Below are positions 26,701-35,035 of a DNA stretch of 64,000 bases, one piece after another. The stretch's first letter is position 1. Each line of letters starts with the position of its first letter. Source of the stretch: Pseudomonas asplenii (GTDB lineage: Bacteria > Pseudomonadota > Gammaproteobacteria > Pseudomonadales > Pseudomonadaceae); the NCBI RefSeq assembly GCF_001293465.1, contig NZ_JSYZ01000004.1:223094-287093 (forward strand), given 5' to 3'. Made by a program: the position numbers and the translations under genes. Below the pieces are notes generated by a model. It did no database searches. It was given only the letters and a program-made list of their open reading frames with translations, and was not told the DNA's origin.

Positions 26701-29700
26701 ATCAGGTTGGCGGTATGGATCGTGGCCACGTCGCCAGCGCCACCGGCACCGTAGATCGCCGGAGTGGACAACATCAGGTTGCTCAGGCGCGACTTGCCGG
26801 TCTGTACGTCATAGGTATCGAGCGTCGTGGTGCCATGGAAGTTGAACGCATCACGCGCCGACAGTTGCAAGGTCTCCAGGGCCGGCGCACCGGACTGGGT
26901 GTCACCTTGCAGCAGGCGATCGATCAGTTGCTGGTTGAGCGTCAGGCCGGCCGGCAGCCGATTGCCGGCCACCGCATCGGCCAGCGCTTCTGGCGTACCG
27001 ACGTTGATATTGTTCAGGGCCAGGGTCAGGTGACGAGTGCCGTAACGCACCTTGTCATCGAGCTGGAACGCTGTCGGCGTGACAGCGGCGATACTGCCGT
27101 TGGAATACAGCGAAGTCTGGCCGGTGCACGGGACAAGGGCACAGGTACCCACCTTGATCCCGCCCGTCACCGCCGTTTGGCCCTCAGGCAGGTTGACGAC
27201 ATTGAGCAGACCGTTGGAGACGGCGAGCAGGTTGCCAACCTGATAGATAAAGCCGTTCCGGGCATCGTAGGCGGCGTTGCCGTAACCCAGCGTGTTGATC
27301 GAGGCGCCCTGCTCCAGCACGATGTCCCCGGAACCGGTGGCCAGGAACACCTCCGGTGCTCCCAGGGTCGCGCCGTCGCGCATGACGATGCTGCTCGACA
27401 GTTTCGACAGGGTGATGTAGTTGCCGCCCTGTCCATAGGTCAGCGTCGGCAACCCGCCAATCACCATGCGCCCCGCCCCCAGGGCACTCAGGCTTTGTGC
27501 ATCCAGGGTCACACCGTCAAATTGCGCCGTGGCCTGGCGCCCGGCGCCGACGATTTCCAACGCGGAGCCGTTACTGCCCAACACCGCGACCGTACCGGCA
27601 TAACCCCCTTCGGCGGCGTCGAATTTGCCGATCCCCGCAAAGGTGAAGGCTTTCTCCCCGGCGCCCTTTTCCAACTCCAGCTTGAGCGTCCGGGCGTCCT
27701 TCGGCAGCAGGGCCCGGGGCACGCCGAGGCGGGCCGCGTCCGCAATCGCGAACTGTGCATAGCTGGTTTCGTTGTACTGCGAGTAGCGACGCAAGACGTC
27801 GCCGGAGGTCAGGATGATCTGGTTGGCGATACCGTTGCGGATACCGGTGTTGGCAATGGACAACTGGCCCGAGGTTGACCACGATCCGTTGCGCATCCGT
27901 TGCGTACCACCCGCCGTGCCGCCGGTTGCCAAACCATTCAGTTCGACCCGGAAGGCACCGGGCAACAGGGCGTAGGTCGAAGGCATCAAGGTGTAGGTGC
28001 CAGCCGGCAGCCCGGGAACCCCTGCACCGAGAGTGATCTGCTGGCCGATCATCGGGTCGACCGCGCCCCCTTCCGGTGATACCGGCGCATAACCCGGCTG
28101 CACGCCGGGCACGATGGCATAGATCGGGTTGGTCGCCAGGCCCGGCAACAGGAAGCTGCCATCGGAGCCGAACTGGACCAATGGATTGAAGCGCGCATCA
28201 GTGGAACCGCCACGCCCGGAAATGAAACCGGCACCGAGCAGGTCGCCACCGCCGGACAGGTCCAGGGTGGCGTCGGGCAGGACCGACACCGACTTGCCAC
28301 CCAATGCGATACCCACCTGCAATCCGCGGTTGGCGGTGGGTGTACCGCCCTGCCCGAGGAATTCCACGGCCTTGCCGTTGTAGTAATAGGTCTGGCCATC
28401 GAAGGTACCACCATACGGAAGCACCAGGCCCTTGCCGCTGACGGAGGTGATACTGCCGGGAAGCAGTTCCACTTTCTCCACGCCTGGGGTGCCCAGGCCG
28501 CTGCCGATTTCGATCAGCCCCAGGGGCGCTCGGACCACGCCACCCTGTTTGATGACCGCCGCCCCGAGCCGCAAGCGACCAAAAGCCGAATAGGGAATCG
28601 GCGCACTGGCATCGGCCACGCGACCGATGGTCAAGGTTCGCGTCGGATCGAAACCGCTACCACTGCCTCCGGAACCCGCCATGATGGCGGCACTGGTCTG
28701 TGTGGTCGGGTACAGCTGGGCCGCGCGCAGAGCCATGTCACCGGCAGTGTACAGACCTGTCTTGGGACCTGTCGTCGGATCGGTATCGCTGGAAACCGCC
28801 AGCAAGCGCAAGTCGCCCTGGCTGGTCAGCTCCACCTGGTCGAAACCTCGACGCTCGATGGCCACCGCCGGTTGGCCCAGGTACGCGACGGAGCTCTTGA
28901 CCCCGAAGGTAACGTCACCGCGCACATCAATCAGCTTGGCATCCGCAGAGAACACACCATGGCCCAGCGGGGTTGGCGAACGACCGTTCAGGCCGGGAAC
29001 GACATAGCTCTCTTTCCCCAATGACTCGAGCATCCCACCCAACAGCAGATAGGCGCTGGAAAGACGAACCCGAGCCTGATCCGCGGCGTTGCCCGTCAAT
29101 CCCAAGTAGCTGGAATAGAGTTGCAGGCTTTGGCGGGTCGATAGCGTCACATCGCCATCAACGCTCAACAGGCCACTGCTGAACAAGGTCAGGTTGTCAA
29201 AACCTCCAGCCTCGAACTGGTCGACGCCGAACCGGCCCTGCCCGTAGGTCAGCACACCCGCCGCGTCCTCGGCCGTGGTCGGTAGCGTATTGGCCTGACG
29301 GTTCTGGCTGAGCACCAACTCGCGGTAGTTCAGCACTCGATCGGTGGCAAACGCCTTCAAGTACGCCTGGCTTTGCAGGGCCACCGTCAGCGTGCCGCCA
29401 GCAGCGCCCTCTGCACCGGCGCGGGCATTGAAACGGCCATCCAGGTACAGGCCGTTGTTCGAGGCCAGGGTGATGCTGCCGCCATTGCTGGCGACCAGCG
29501 TGCGCCCCTGCCCCGGGACGTCGAGCATCGCCTGTGTGCCGGAGGCTTCCAGTCGTGCACCTTCACGAACCACCAGGAACAGGTCGGCCGCCTTGACCTT
29601 GCCCGTCGCGGCGTCGAACGTGCCACCCAGGCTGATACTGCCGCCGTTGGCCACCCGGCCGTAGACGCGACCACTGGCATCCGTCGCCGTCACGGCCCTG

Positions 29701-32700
29701 GCCGCCACATCGATCAGGGCGTGCTCGCCTACCCAGATGGAGCGGCCATGGCCGATGGCATTGACCTGATCCGAACTCCCTGTGGTGATCGCCCCCAGGC
29801 TGACCTTGCCACCCCAGGCGCTCAACGTGCCATCCAGCGTCAGCTGGCCGATGCTGTTCAGGGCGATGGCCTGGCCGGGGTCGACATGGATGAGCGCACC
29901 GCGGCCGACACTCAGTGCGGTGCTGGCCATGTCGGCAGCACTGGATGTATTCGTCCCCGCGTTAAGGCTCAGGCTGGCGCCGCTACGCTGTGTCAGCACC
30001 CCCTTGGCGGCATCGTTCTGGTAGAGATCGGGCGTCCAGCGTTCCAGCAGTGTCGATGGCGATCCCCCCGACGGTATGTCGCCGGCCTGCTCCCCGACCC
30101 GATAGACCGGCATGCTTACGTCGACCTGAGTACCGTCGGTGACGGTCAGCCCCTGGTTTCCGGTGATGTCGTAGGCCGAGAACCCCTTGTTGAAGAAATC
30201 GCCCGCCAGTTGAAGGGTACCGGAAGCTGCCGGTGTCGAACTGTCGCCGATCTGTACCTTGCCGGCCTGCAGCTTCAGGGTGCCGCCACCGTTGACGCCG
30301 TAGCCACGCAGTTCACCAGCAAGCGTCAGATCAGCTGCCGCCGTGGAGTTACCCACGTTGACTGCAAGGGTGATGTCGCCCCCTTTGCCACCGCTGAGCT
30401 TGCGATTATTGAGCAGGGCAGCCCCCGAAGAGACATCGACCAGGCTTCCCGTCCCAAGCGTCACATCACCGGTACTGCGTAGCGACACCGCCCCCCCGTT
30501 GATATAGGGCAACCGGCTGTTATCGCCATCCAGCGCCAGGTTGCTCCATAGGCCAGTGGTATCGAGTTTCACCCCAGCCACGATGTCGACCACGGCCTTC
30601 TGGCCAGCCGCCGGCTGGATGATCTGGTCGATGACGCCCTGGGTCGGGTTGGCGGAGTTCACCTGATTGAGCACGTTGCCCAGATGCAGGCCACCGGAGT
30701 GAGCGGTCAGGTTGGCATTGACCCGGACCTGCGGCCCGTACAGGGTGATATCACCGCCCTTGCCCACGCTCAGGTCGCCATTGACCTGGACCTGCTGCCT
30801 GGCCGCCACCTTGATGGCGCCGAGCTGGAAACCATTGAGTTGATCGCTGTCCAGGTACAGGGTGCCCTGGCGATCGGCTGGCAACGCGGTGCCCAGGTCC
30901 AGTCCGGCTGCAATCTGCTCGACCCCGTCGCCGATCTGCACCTGGTCCGCAACCGCGTCCAGGCTGTAGCGCAGGGTGCCGGTCTTCTTGTCATGGATCG
31001 GCGTGTACTTGCCGAAAATCAGCTGCGCCCGCTGGGCGACAGCGTTGCGCGATTGCTGGTAGCCATCGAGATTGAGGTTCGGCGCCTGGTTCTGCCGGTC
31101 GCCCTTGAACACCTCACTGACGATCTGGCCTTCCAGCACCGCGTTGCTGGTACCGATCACCAGCTTGCCAGCATCACGGCCCACGGTGTAACCCGATTCA
31201 TAGCGTTGCTGCTGCGCGATCATCGGGTTGTAGAAATACTCGGTCTGGCCCCAGCGGGCACTGCTGGACTCGAAGCCCTTGTAGATCCCCGAATAGAGAA
31301 TGTCTCCGGGGGCCCGGGACAATTCGTAAAGGCGACCGTCGGGCCCCTTGAGCCAGGTCTGCCGGATGTAGCCGGACTGTACGTCGACGGTGCCGCCGGA
31401 CAGGTTGAGCTGTGCGCCCTGCTGAGTCACCACCTCCTTGCCGGTGAAGGTCAGCGTGCCGCCCTGGGCCATCCATTCGCCGATGTTGTGGCCCTGGGTA
31501 CCGAGATACCCGCCGACTTCCAACAGACCGCCCGCCGTGTACCAGCGATCGGTGGCATAGCCGTTGGTGCCGGCGGGGACGAACACCAGCTCGCGCAGGT
31601 CGACCCAGACGTCGTTGTTGATCAGCTTGCCACCGTCACGGTTGACCGGTGCGTCGCGCTGTTCGTTACCTTGCACGTTGATCTTGATGTTGTTGGACTC
31701 CATCGAGACCTTCACGCCGACCGCGCCGGAAACGTCGATCACCGCGCCATCACGCACCAGGCTGCGCTGGGCGGCACTGACGGCCACCTGGCCGCCGGTG
31801 GCGAGGGTGATGGAACCCTTCTGGAAGTCGACGTTGCCCCCACTGACGATCTCGATGCGCGACTGGTCGGTGCGATCGCTGACCGTGCTCAGGTTGTTGA
31901 AGAACCCGGTGATCAGGGTGTTTGGCAAACCGTCGAGACCGGTCAGGCCGTTGTTGCGCTGGCTGTCAAGAGCAGTAGCATCGGTGTTTTCCAGCAGGAT
32001 CGCGGTGGTACTGCCCTGCCCCAGGGTCACGCTACCGGTGGTGTCGGTAGCCGAGTTGAGCAGGTGAATGGTGCCACGGGTGTCGACCGAGGTGCTCGCC
32101 AGCGCCACACCGTTCTGCTGTACCTGGTGCCCGGTCAGGGTGACATCGCCGGTGGAGGCCAGGATCAGACCGCTGTTGCTCACCTTGCCGGCGGTACTGC
32201 CGGCTTTCAGCGAAGTCGCCACTTCGTTGCCACGGGTGGTCGAACGCTGGTTGCTGCTGGTACCGACACCGCGACGAATGTAGAAGTTGTCACCCGCGGC
32301 CAGGGTGGTCTGGCCTTTGGCAGTAGCGATGGTCCCGGCGTTTTCCACCTCGGAACCGAGCAATAGCGCATAACCGCCGGCCTCGGTCGATGAGGTGGCC
32401 GCCAGGGTCTGGATGATCGCACCACGCTGAACCTCGACCTTGCCCGCCGCATCGGTGAAGGTCGGCTGGGTGCCATTGGTGTCGACGTAGATGCCCCGCT
32501 GGATGAACTGATCGTCGCTGATGGTTGCCGCAGCGGCCACCAGGTTGCGCACGTTGACCTGGCTGGAACCGCTGAAAACCACACCGTTGCGGTTCATGAT
32601 CATCACGGTGCCATTGCCCTTGACCTGGCCCTGGATTTCACTCGGACGCGCCAGCGGGTCGTTGACACGGTTGAGCACCGCCCAGTTCGACTGCTGCTGG

Positions 32701-33248
32701 AAATCCACCGTGGTGTTGCGCCCGACGTTGAAGGTTTCCCAGTTGAGAATCGCCTTGTCGGCGGTCTGTTCGATGGTCACGGTGGTCTTGCCACCGGATT
32801 GGGTCTGGGTTGGCGCCTTGGCATTGAGCCAGCCCTGGGTCAGGCTGTTGTCGACCTGCAGGCCGCCCTTGCCCAGGCCATCGGGAATATTGCTCAGTTG
32901 GCCAAGCGCGGCCTGGCGACCGGCCGCCTGGGCCGCCTGCTGGGCGGCGATGGCGGCCACGGTGCTGTTGAGATTGCCCAGCGAACGCTGCAACTGCTGG
33001 TTGGCCCGGCTCTGCTCCGCCAGGGTCGGGATACCCGGAATCTGTCCACTGTTGTTGCGCGCCGCGGTGGCCGACAGGTTGGCCCCCTTGTTGGTGAACC
33101 AGGCCGAACTGAACGCCGTTTCCGCCTGGGCGCTGCCCGCCACCATCCACAGGGCGATGGCCTGGGCCAGGGGCTTGAGCCGCAGGATCGAGGGGGCGTC
33201 GTCGTGACGCCGGGCGTTGAGTCTTGCCGAGGGTTTGCAGCGCAGCAT
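20718..33248 (-). CDS. pdtA: Giant TpsA exoprotein, filamentous-haemagglutinin type (PdtA-like)
   Basis: Secreted protein of about 4176 residues. The start at 33248 has AAGGA 7 bases upstream; the in-frame start at 33284 lacks a site. An extended signal (about 1-48, ends GSAQA) leads into the TPS domain (about 50-350) with TVTIEQTADKAILNWETFNVGRNTTVDFQQ and NRNGVVFSGSSQVNVRNLVAA, a variant of the NPNG-type motif. A long beta-helix follows, built of Gly-rich repeats such as GGDLNL, GSITL and SGGNVD. The C-terminal 300 residues carry the DUF3739-like end (RPSVFTVEVLGFGSEPV). The protein is very poor in Cys, apart from a CX6C pair present twice (tandem duplication) and a CX4C pair near residue 2030. 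It is exported by the TpsB of the neighbouring operon and is likely an adhesin or surface fibre. In P. aeruginosa, PdtA is induced by phosphate limitation. Confidence 0.93.
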   Translation of the reverse strand: MLRCKPSARLNARRHDDAPSILRLKPLAQAIALWMVAGSAQAETAFSSAWFTNKGANLSATAARNNSGQIPGIPTLAEQSRANQQLQRSLGNLNSTVAAIAAQQAAQAAGRQAALGQLSNIPDGLGKGGLQVDNSLTQGWLNAKAPTQTQSGGKTTVTIEQTADKAILNWETFNVGRNTTVDFQQQSNWAVLNRVNDPLARPSEIQGQVKGNGTVMIMNRNGVVFSGSSQVNVRNLVAAAATISDDQFIQRGIYVDTNGTQPTFTDAAGKVEVQRGAIIQTLAATSSTEAGGYALLLGSEVENAGTIATAKGQTTLAAGDNFYIRRGVGTSSNQRSTTRGNEVATSLKAGSTAGKVSNSGLILASTGDVTLTGHQVQQNGVALASTSVDTRGTIHLLNSATDTTGSVTLGQGSTTAILLENTDATALDSQRNNGLTGLDGLPNTLITGFFNNLSTVSDRTDQSRIEIVSGGNVDFQKGSITLATGGQVAVSAAQRSLVRDGAVIDVSGAVGVKVSMESNNIKINVQGNEQRDAPVNRDGGKLINNDVWVDLRELVFVPAGTNGYATDRWYTAGGLLEVGGYLGTQGHNIGEWMAQGGTLTFTGKEVVTQQGAQLNLSGGTVDVQSGYIRQTWLKGPDGRLYELSRAPGDILYSGIYKGFESSSARWGQTEYFYNPMIAQQQRYESGYTVGRDAGKLVIGTSNAVLEGQIVSEVFKGDRQNQAPNLNLDGYQQSRNAVAQRAQLIFGKYTPIHDKKTGTLRYSLDAVADQVQIGDGVEQIAAGLDLGTALPADRQGTLYLDSDQLNGFQLGAIKVAARQQVQVNGDLSVGKGGDITLYGPQVRVNANLTAHSGGLHLGNVLNQVNSANPTQGVIDQIIQPAAGQKAVVDIVAGVKLDTTGLWSNLALDGDNSRLPYINGGAVSLRSTGDVTLGTGSLVDVSSGAALLNNRKLSGGKGGDITLAVNVGNSTAAADLTLAGELRGYGVNGGGTLKLQAGKVQIGDSSTPAASGTLQLAGDFFNKGFSAYDITGNQGLTVTDGTQVDVSMPVYRVGEQAGDIPSGGSPSTLLERWTPDLYQNDAAKGVLTQRSGASLSLNAGTNTSSAADMASTALSVGRGALIHVDPGQAIALNSIGQLTLDGTLSAWGGKVSLGAITTGSSDQVNAIGHGRSIWVGEHALIDVAARAVTATDASGRVYGRVANGGSISLGGTFDAATGKVKAADLFLVVREGARLEASGTQAMLDVPGQGRTLVASNGGSITLASNNGLYLDGRFNARAGAEGAAGGTLTVALQSQAYLKAFATDRVLNYRELVLSQNRQANTLPTTAEDAAGVLTYGQGRFGVDQFEAGGFDNLTLFSSGLLSVDGDVTLSTRQSLQLYSSYLGLTGNAADQARVRLSSAYLLLGGMLESLGKESYVVPGLNGRSPTPLGHGVFSADAKLIDVRGDVTFGVKSSVAYLGQPAVAIERRGFDQVELTSQGDLRLLAVSSDTDPTTGPKTGLYTAGDMALRAAQLYPTTQTSAAIMAGSGGSGSGFDPTRTLTIGRVADASAPIPYSAFGRLRLGAAVIKQGGVVRAPLGLIEIGSGLGTPGVEKVELLPGSITSVSGKGLVLPYGGTFDGQTYYYNGKAVEFLGQGGTPTANRGLQVGIALGGKSVSVLPDATLDLSGGGDLLGAGFISGRGGSTDARFNPLVQFGSDGSFLLPGLATNPIYAIVPGVQPGYAPVSPEGGAVDPMIGQQITLGAGVPGLPAGTYTLMPSTYALLPGAFRVELNGLATGGTAGGTQRMRNGSWSTSGQLSIANTGIRNGIANQIILTSGDVLRRYSQYNETSYAQFAIADAARLGVPRALLPKDARTLKLELEKGAGEKAFTFAGIGKFDAAEGGYAGTVAVLGSNGSALEIVGAGRQATAQFDGVTLDAQSLSALGAGRMVIGGLPTLTYGQGGNYITLSKLSSSIVMRDGATLGAPEVFLATGSGDIVLEQGASINTLGYGNAAYDARNGFIYQVGNLLAVSNGLLNVVNLPEGQTAVTGGIKVGTCALVPCTGQTSLYSNGSIAAVTPTAFQLDDKVRYGTRHLTLALNNINVGTPEALADAVAGNRLPAGLTLNQQLIDRLLQGDTQSGAPALETLQLSARDAFNFHGTTTLDTYDVQTGKSRLSNLMLSTPAIYGAGGAGDVATIHTANLIWLGSDKPAGSVIAGGAGTGSGRLDIKAQRIEFGYGDFAQPNTVKSFDRLVLGFANVNLNASERITANHKGSLSVYRSQGAYEAGKGFQYSGGNLNVLTPLMTGEAGSVNRITAGGTIDVSSSGAAVGEVNGQGAELALQGSSIRLASAVVLPSGKVTLGATGDVLLTDDARLDVAGRAIVFNDVTKYGWGGSVRLESRNGNIHQAAGSRIDLSARYNQAGTLSAVALDAAAGIVDLQGRILGSSSGYYDAGGTLMPYTAGGVEIQAQRLGATGTLDEQFAALNQRLNEGQVTGSRSFQFKQGDLTIGEGLKAGDVTVSIDNGSLRVSGTVDASGERVGSIRLSAKNGLTLDGSAVLDAHGTRLRVDSYGKIIDSPNRAIVELNSGNGQLTLGSGARIDLRHGTDGALGNLPGQNDGRARGTLELNAPRLGGTTGGDIAIDASGPLTIQGARSIAVNGTWRYDDAAYGTDPAASGRPYQIIDQAYLDAKHLQSTAFINAALANASLMQGKLAGLNNATYADAFHLRPGVEIVSATPDGDLVVQGDIDLSGYRYASVNPNTRKTGVYGSGEVGSLTLRAGGDLNIYGSISDGFAPPPATQDDKGWILLPGIDINGGDTVVPGAGVTLADGTTFPGGVTLNYDLPIKGLQLAPGTRLPVSATLDQALSLPAGTVLAAAVRDASGNILFAAGTLLSQSQTLAAGTQLDAGSLLPVAANFKALTWPRGVPLPGVAGTTQTVVLNGNQVLSRGALIPSGTDVKLLAGVESIQLRPEVAGRQGQIWAVAPMLAEGSQSWSLRLLAGADTEAADSRIVQPYPVSGDLHLADTHYGMFGKAKPGGYVWTEEGSLNWAGDTSLVGQPIDFDAIGYPDLCTDNPTFCKAATSYVWTEEGSLNWAGDTSLVGQPIDFDAIGYPELCTDNPTFCKAVGQSQLVAGSQRFSVVRTGTADLELLAGGDLKMDSLYGVYTAGNSSTATSANDPYNQARARGTGGTVLGDAFGGYEELVNGSATSVYRAWYPDAGGNLTLKVGGDLTGNIMDRVSTGLGRPNSADLGHDTAGVGNWLWRQGSGSVDTGGQAQPTAWWINFGTYTNTAALGGSGADQMVGFTGFGTLGGGNVDVQVAGDAGILAPLSGAAFATSINPRSQGLVLAVGSTGRVAADGSVQMTGGGDLNLRVGGALNPASDLTQGQQNGLLVDLRGHVQLDGASMGSVALHYGNQATDQAPGEVRAYDPTIATRALSAGGMTLVPGDATFNLSTLGDLVVQNVQDPGRVALMNATPFVSGGVNGAGQSWFTLWTGHTAIDLFSAGGNLTPYTLGTVTDAAVVYPSILRAVAASGSFYYGKAATSQLRDPEYKAPLLLAPSVTGELQFLAGDSIYASGFSVSRSGAAAETMATPWRPAFAGLINGSMVTNGNNLSTDGNTAQVPAVLPLFAFGSATASDTIAASRLPSRFYALNGDLLGVTSGRIISFQGTGTPRFGQTWYEGAGPVWMMAGRDIVSSGTALGSSDSGMTDINKYTSTGNLFVHNDPNDVSIVSAGRDILYSNFTVAGPGTLELTAGRNILMEDKASITSIGAVVPGDSRPGASIVMQAGFGTNGADYLRFVQTYLNPENLAQAGQSLSGGKVAKTYETELVAWLAERYGFSGTADQARADYAALSPEQQRIFAREVYFAELKAAGREYNQVGGPRQGSYLRGREAIALLFPQTDVAGNPITYQGDITLFGGAGVHTDFGGNIQMLTPGGGQVFGIEGVAPPSTAGVITQGAGDIQLYSLDSILLGQSRIMTTFGGSIMAWSAAGDINAGRGSKTTVVYTPPKRVYDNWGNVTLSPSVPSTGAGIATLNPIPEIAPGDIDLIAPLGTIDAGEAGIRVSGNVNIAALQVVNAANIQTQGKSSGVPMTASINTGAMTAASSAGAAASQAAEDAARQQQQAAKQDRPSVFTVEVLGFGSEPVTPSRDSASHTPAYNPDSPVQVLGAGPLSEQARLRLTEEERGNLTL
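23932..24192 (-). repeat. 135-bp in-frame tandem duplication in the exoprotein gene
   Basis: Two adjacent units encode YVWTEEGSLNWAGDTSLVGQ and what follows, to CTDNPTFCKA, at about residues 3018-3108. Equivalent bases are exactly 135 apart (24051 and 24186). The units differ at a few third positions and one residue (Asp/Glu before Leu-Cys), so the duplication is fairly recent. Each copy carries a CX6C pair. Confidence 0.9.
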
Positions 33249-33347
33249 CACTCCATCCTTTTCAGATCGTGCCAAGGGCGGCAACGCATGACCCGATCGG
33301 TGACGGGGCGTTGCTCATTACCGGATAGGCGGTTACGGAAGGTCGCG

Positions 33348-33374
33348 ACCGAACTTCTGTCATGGAAAATTCAT
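33348..33374. promoter_or_regulatory. Shared pdt-regulon motif, copy upstream of the exoprotein gene
   Basis: ACCGAACTT, one base, TGTCA, seven bases, TTCAT, lying 99 bases before the start at 33248. It also reads on the plus strand as CTGTCAT-GGAA-AATTCAT, an imperfect PHO box with 11-bp periodicity but pointing away from the gene. The second copy is at 20541-20567. Confidence 0.6.
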
Positions 33375-33405
33375 CTGCCGGGAACCGTGCTCCCAGACGC
33401 AAGAA

Positions 33406-33432
33406 ATCAGCAACGGCAGGACCGTTGCTGAT
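33406..33432 (-). terminator. Terminator after the DING protein gene
   Basis: ATCAGCAACGG-CAGGA-CCGTTGCTGAT, an 11-bp perfect stem followed on the minus strand by a TTTCTT stretch. It lies 28 bases past the DING gene stop and separates it from the exoprotein promoter. Confidence 0.8.
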
Positions 33433-33460
33433 CGGGTATTGCCAGTCGTTGAAGCCAGGG

Positions 33461-34663
33461 TTACAGCGGACGGCCGATGGTGTTGCAGACGCTGGTGTTG
33501 CCGATGTACTGGGCGCTGGTCGCGGTCAGGAAGCTGCTGCGAACAGCCACTTTCCAGGCAGCAGGCAGCGGCACGAAGCGGTTGGCGGTGATGGCGGCGT
33601 CGTTGTTGCTGGCAGCGTTGGCACCGTAGTGACGGGTGAAGAAGTCACGCACCTGAGAGGTCTGGGTCGCATCGGCGTAGCACTGGCTGAACACCAGGTT
33701 GGTGAAGCCCAGGATCGGGTAACCCGAGGATGGGTAGGCTACGACGCTTGGGTCGGTGGAGCTGGCAGTAGCAGCGAAAACAGGTACCCAGGCGTTGGGG
33801 TTGGCACGGTTGGCGGCAGCTGGAACCGGTACGGCAGCGATGGCGGCCGAAACGTTGGCAGGGGCTGGCGACAGGCCGTTGATCTTGGCCACTTTGGTGG
33901 CGTCGTCCAGACCGGCCAGGGTGGTCGCGGCGAAGTCGGGGCTCATGTAGGTCACACGGCCTTCTACAGCGTTGACAGCCGCCATCACACCGGCGCTGGT
34001 ATCGGGTTGAGCGGGCGAAGCCTGGTCGGCGCTGATGGCCCCGGCTGGCAGACCACCCGAGAAGCTGGTGCCGAAAGTGGTGGTGACGGCGAAGGTACCG
34101 CCTTCGGTTGCGGCCGAGCACTTGGCGTTCAGGAAGCGGGTGAACAGCTCGGTGGTACCGCTGCTGGCTTTGCGGTAAACGATCTGGATGTTCTTGTTGA
34201 CGCCTGGAACGATGGTGCTCCAGTTGGAGATACGGCCGGAGAACACGCCGCAGAGTTGGTCAACGGTCAGGTTTACGCTATTGCCGCCAGCCAGGTTGAA
34301 AGGAACGGCAACCGAAGTGGCAACCGATGGCACCTGGATCAGCGGGCCCCAGGCGGCACCGTGAGCGGAGACGTAGCCATCCAGTTCAGCCTGGGTCAGT
34401 TTCGAGTCGCTACCGGCCCAGTGTACGTTCTTGCCAGTGGTACCGGCCACGAACTTGGTGTAGTCGTTGTTCAGGAAAGCTGCTTTACCTGCACCGCTGC
34501 CTACGCCGATGTAGGGAGCAAAACCGGCAGTCAGTACGCCGGAAGTCTGGTACAGCGGTTGTGGCAGGGTGGCACCGCCGCCGTTGAGGTCAGCCATTGC
34601 AGCCTGTGCGGTGCACAGGGCGGCGAGAGCCAGGGAAACTGCCAGAGCGTTGCGCTTAAACAT
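33461..34663 (-). CDS. DING-family phosphate-binding exported protein (LapA/PstS-like)
   Basis: Exported protein of 400 residues. ATG 34663 has AAAGGAG 7 bases upstream; the longer in-frame start at 34768 is not supported. The signal peptide is cleaved after AMA (24), leaving a mature start DLNGGGATLPQPLYQTSGVLTAGFAPYIGVGSGAGK. Family hallmarks include NVHWAGSDSKL, QVPSVATSVAVPF, CGVFSGRISNWS, SSGTTELFTRFLNAKC and SGYPILGFTNLVFSQCY. DING proteins bind phosphate tightly, and some are secreted by the Hxc type II system and act as phosphatases (P. aeruginosa LapA). The founding DING tetrad is DLNG here. Its position beside pdtA parallels lapA/pdtA in P. aeruginosa. Confidence 0.93.
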   Translation of the reverse strand: MFKRNALAVSLALAALCTAQAAMADLNGGGATLPQPLYQTSGVLTAGFAPYIGVGSGAGKAAFLNNDYTKFVAGTTGKNVHWAGSDSKLTQAELDGYVSAHGAAWGPLIQVPSVATSVAVPFNLAGGNSVNLTVDQLCGVFSGRISNWSTIVPGVNKNIQIVYRKASSGTTELFTRFLNAKCSAATEGGTFAVTTTFGTSFSGGLPAGAISADQASPAQPDTSAGVMAAVNAVEGRVTYMSPDFAATTLAGLDDATKVAKINGLSPAPANVSAAIAAVPVPAAANRANPNAWVPVFAATASSTDPSVVAYPSSGYPILGFTNLVFSQCYADATQTSQVRDFFTRHYGANAASNNDAAITANRFVPLPAAWKVAVRSSFLTATSAQYIGNTSVCNTIGRPL

Positions 34664-35035
34664 GAAGAATCTCCTTTCGTCGTGTTCGTACGTTGAGGTT
34701 GCTCGTTCGTGACGCCATGGCGCTCGATGCGTCGCCTTCGTTCCAGACGACTTGTGGGCTGAGGCCATGACGCAGAAGTTCTCAACTTCCGGTGACAGAT
34801 AAAGGAAAAAACCTCGGGTGGATGCGATTGATTTTCAAATTATTTATCGGGTGATTTCGCTGTTTTTACTGCAAGTTCGCCGTGTTTTTTCGGGAGTGGC
34901 AAAGAGCCCTGCGCTACAGGCGACAGGAACCGCGACACCCTTTTGCGGATATGACAGAACAGGGAACCCGAGTTCTGAAGTGACAGTTCCTGCTAAGGTG
35001 CAGGAAATCTGAGAAAAACCTGCAGGCTCCCCTTC
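34664..35035. other. 372-bp divergent spacer with several TGACAG half-sites
   Basis: No gene is visible here. The spacer lies between the DING gene (minus) and the DUF1345 gene (plus) and carries TGACAG at 34793, 34952 and 34981. Read toward the DING gene these are CTGTCA, the half-site of a PHO box. Confidence 0.45.
34792..34798 (-). promoter_or_regulatory. Possible PHO-box half-site upstream of DING gene
   Basis: CTGTCAC on the minus strand, 128 bases before the DING start. The second repeat expected 11 bases on is poorly matched (AGTTGAG), so this is only suggestive. PhoB control of DING proteins is known in P. aeruginosa. Confidence 0.3.

Noticed and set aside
24759..27878. 1039-residue open frame on the plus strand within the exoprotein gene
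   Set aside because: It is antisense to the pdtA-like gene. High GC and repeats keep it open; the sequence is His/Gln/Arg-rich without domains, and it has no ribosome site.
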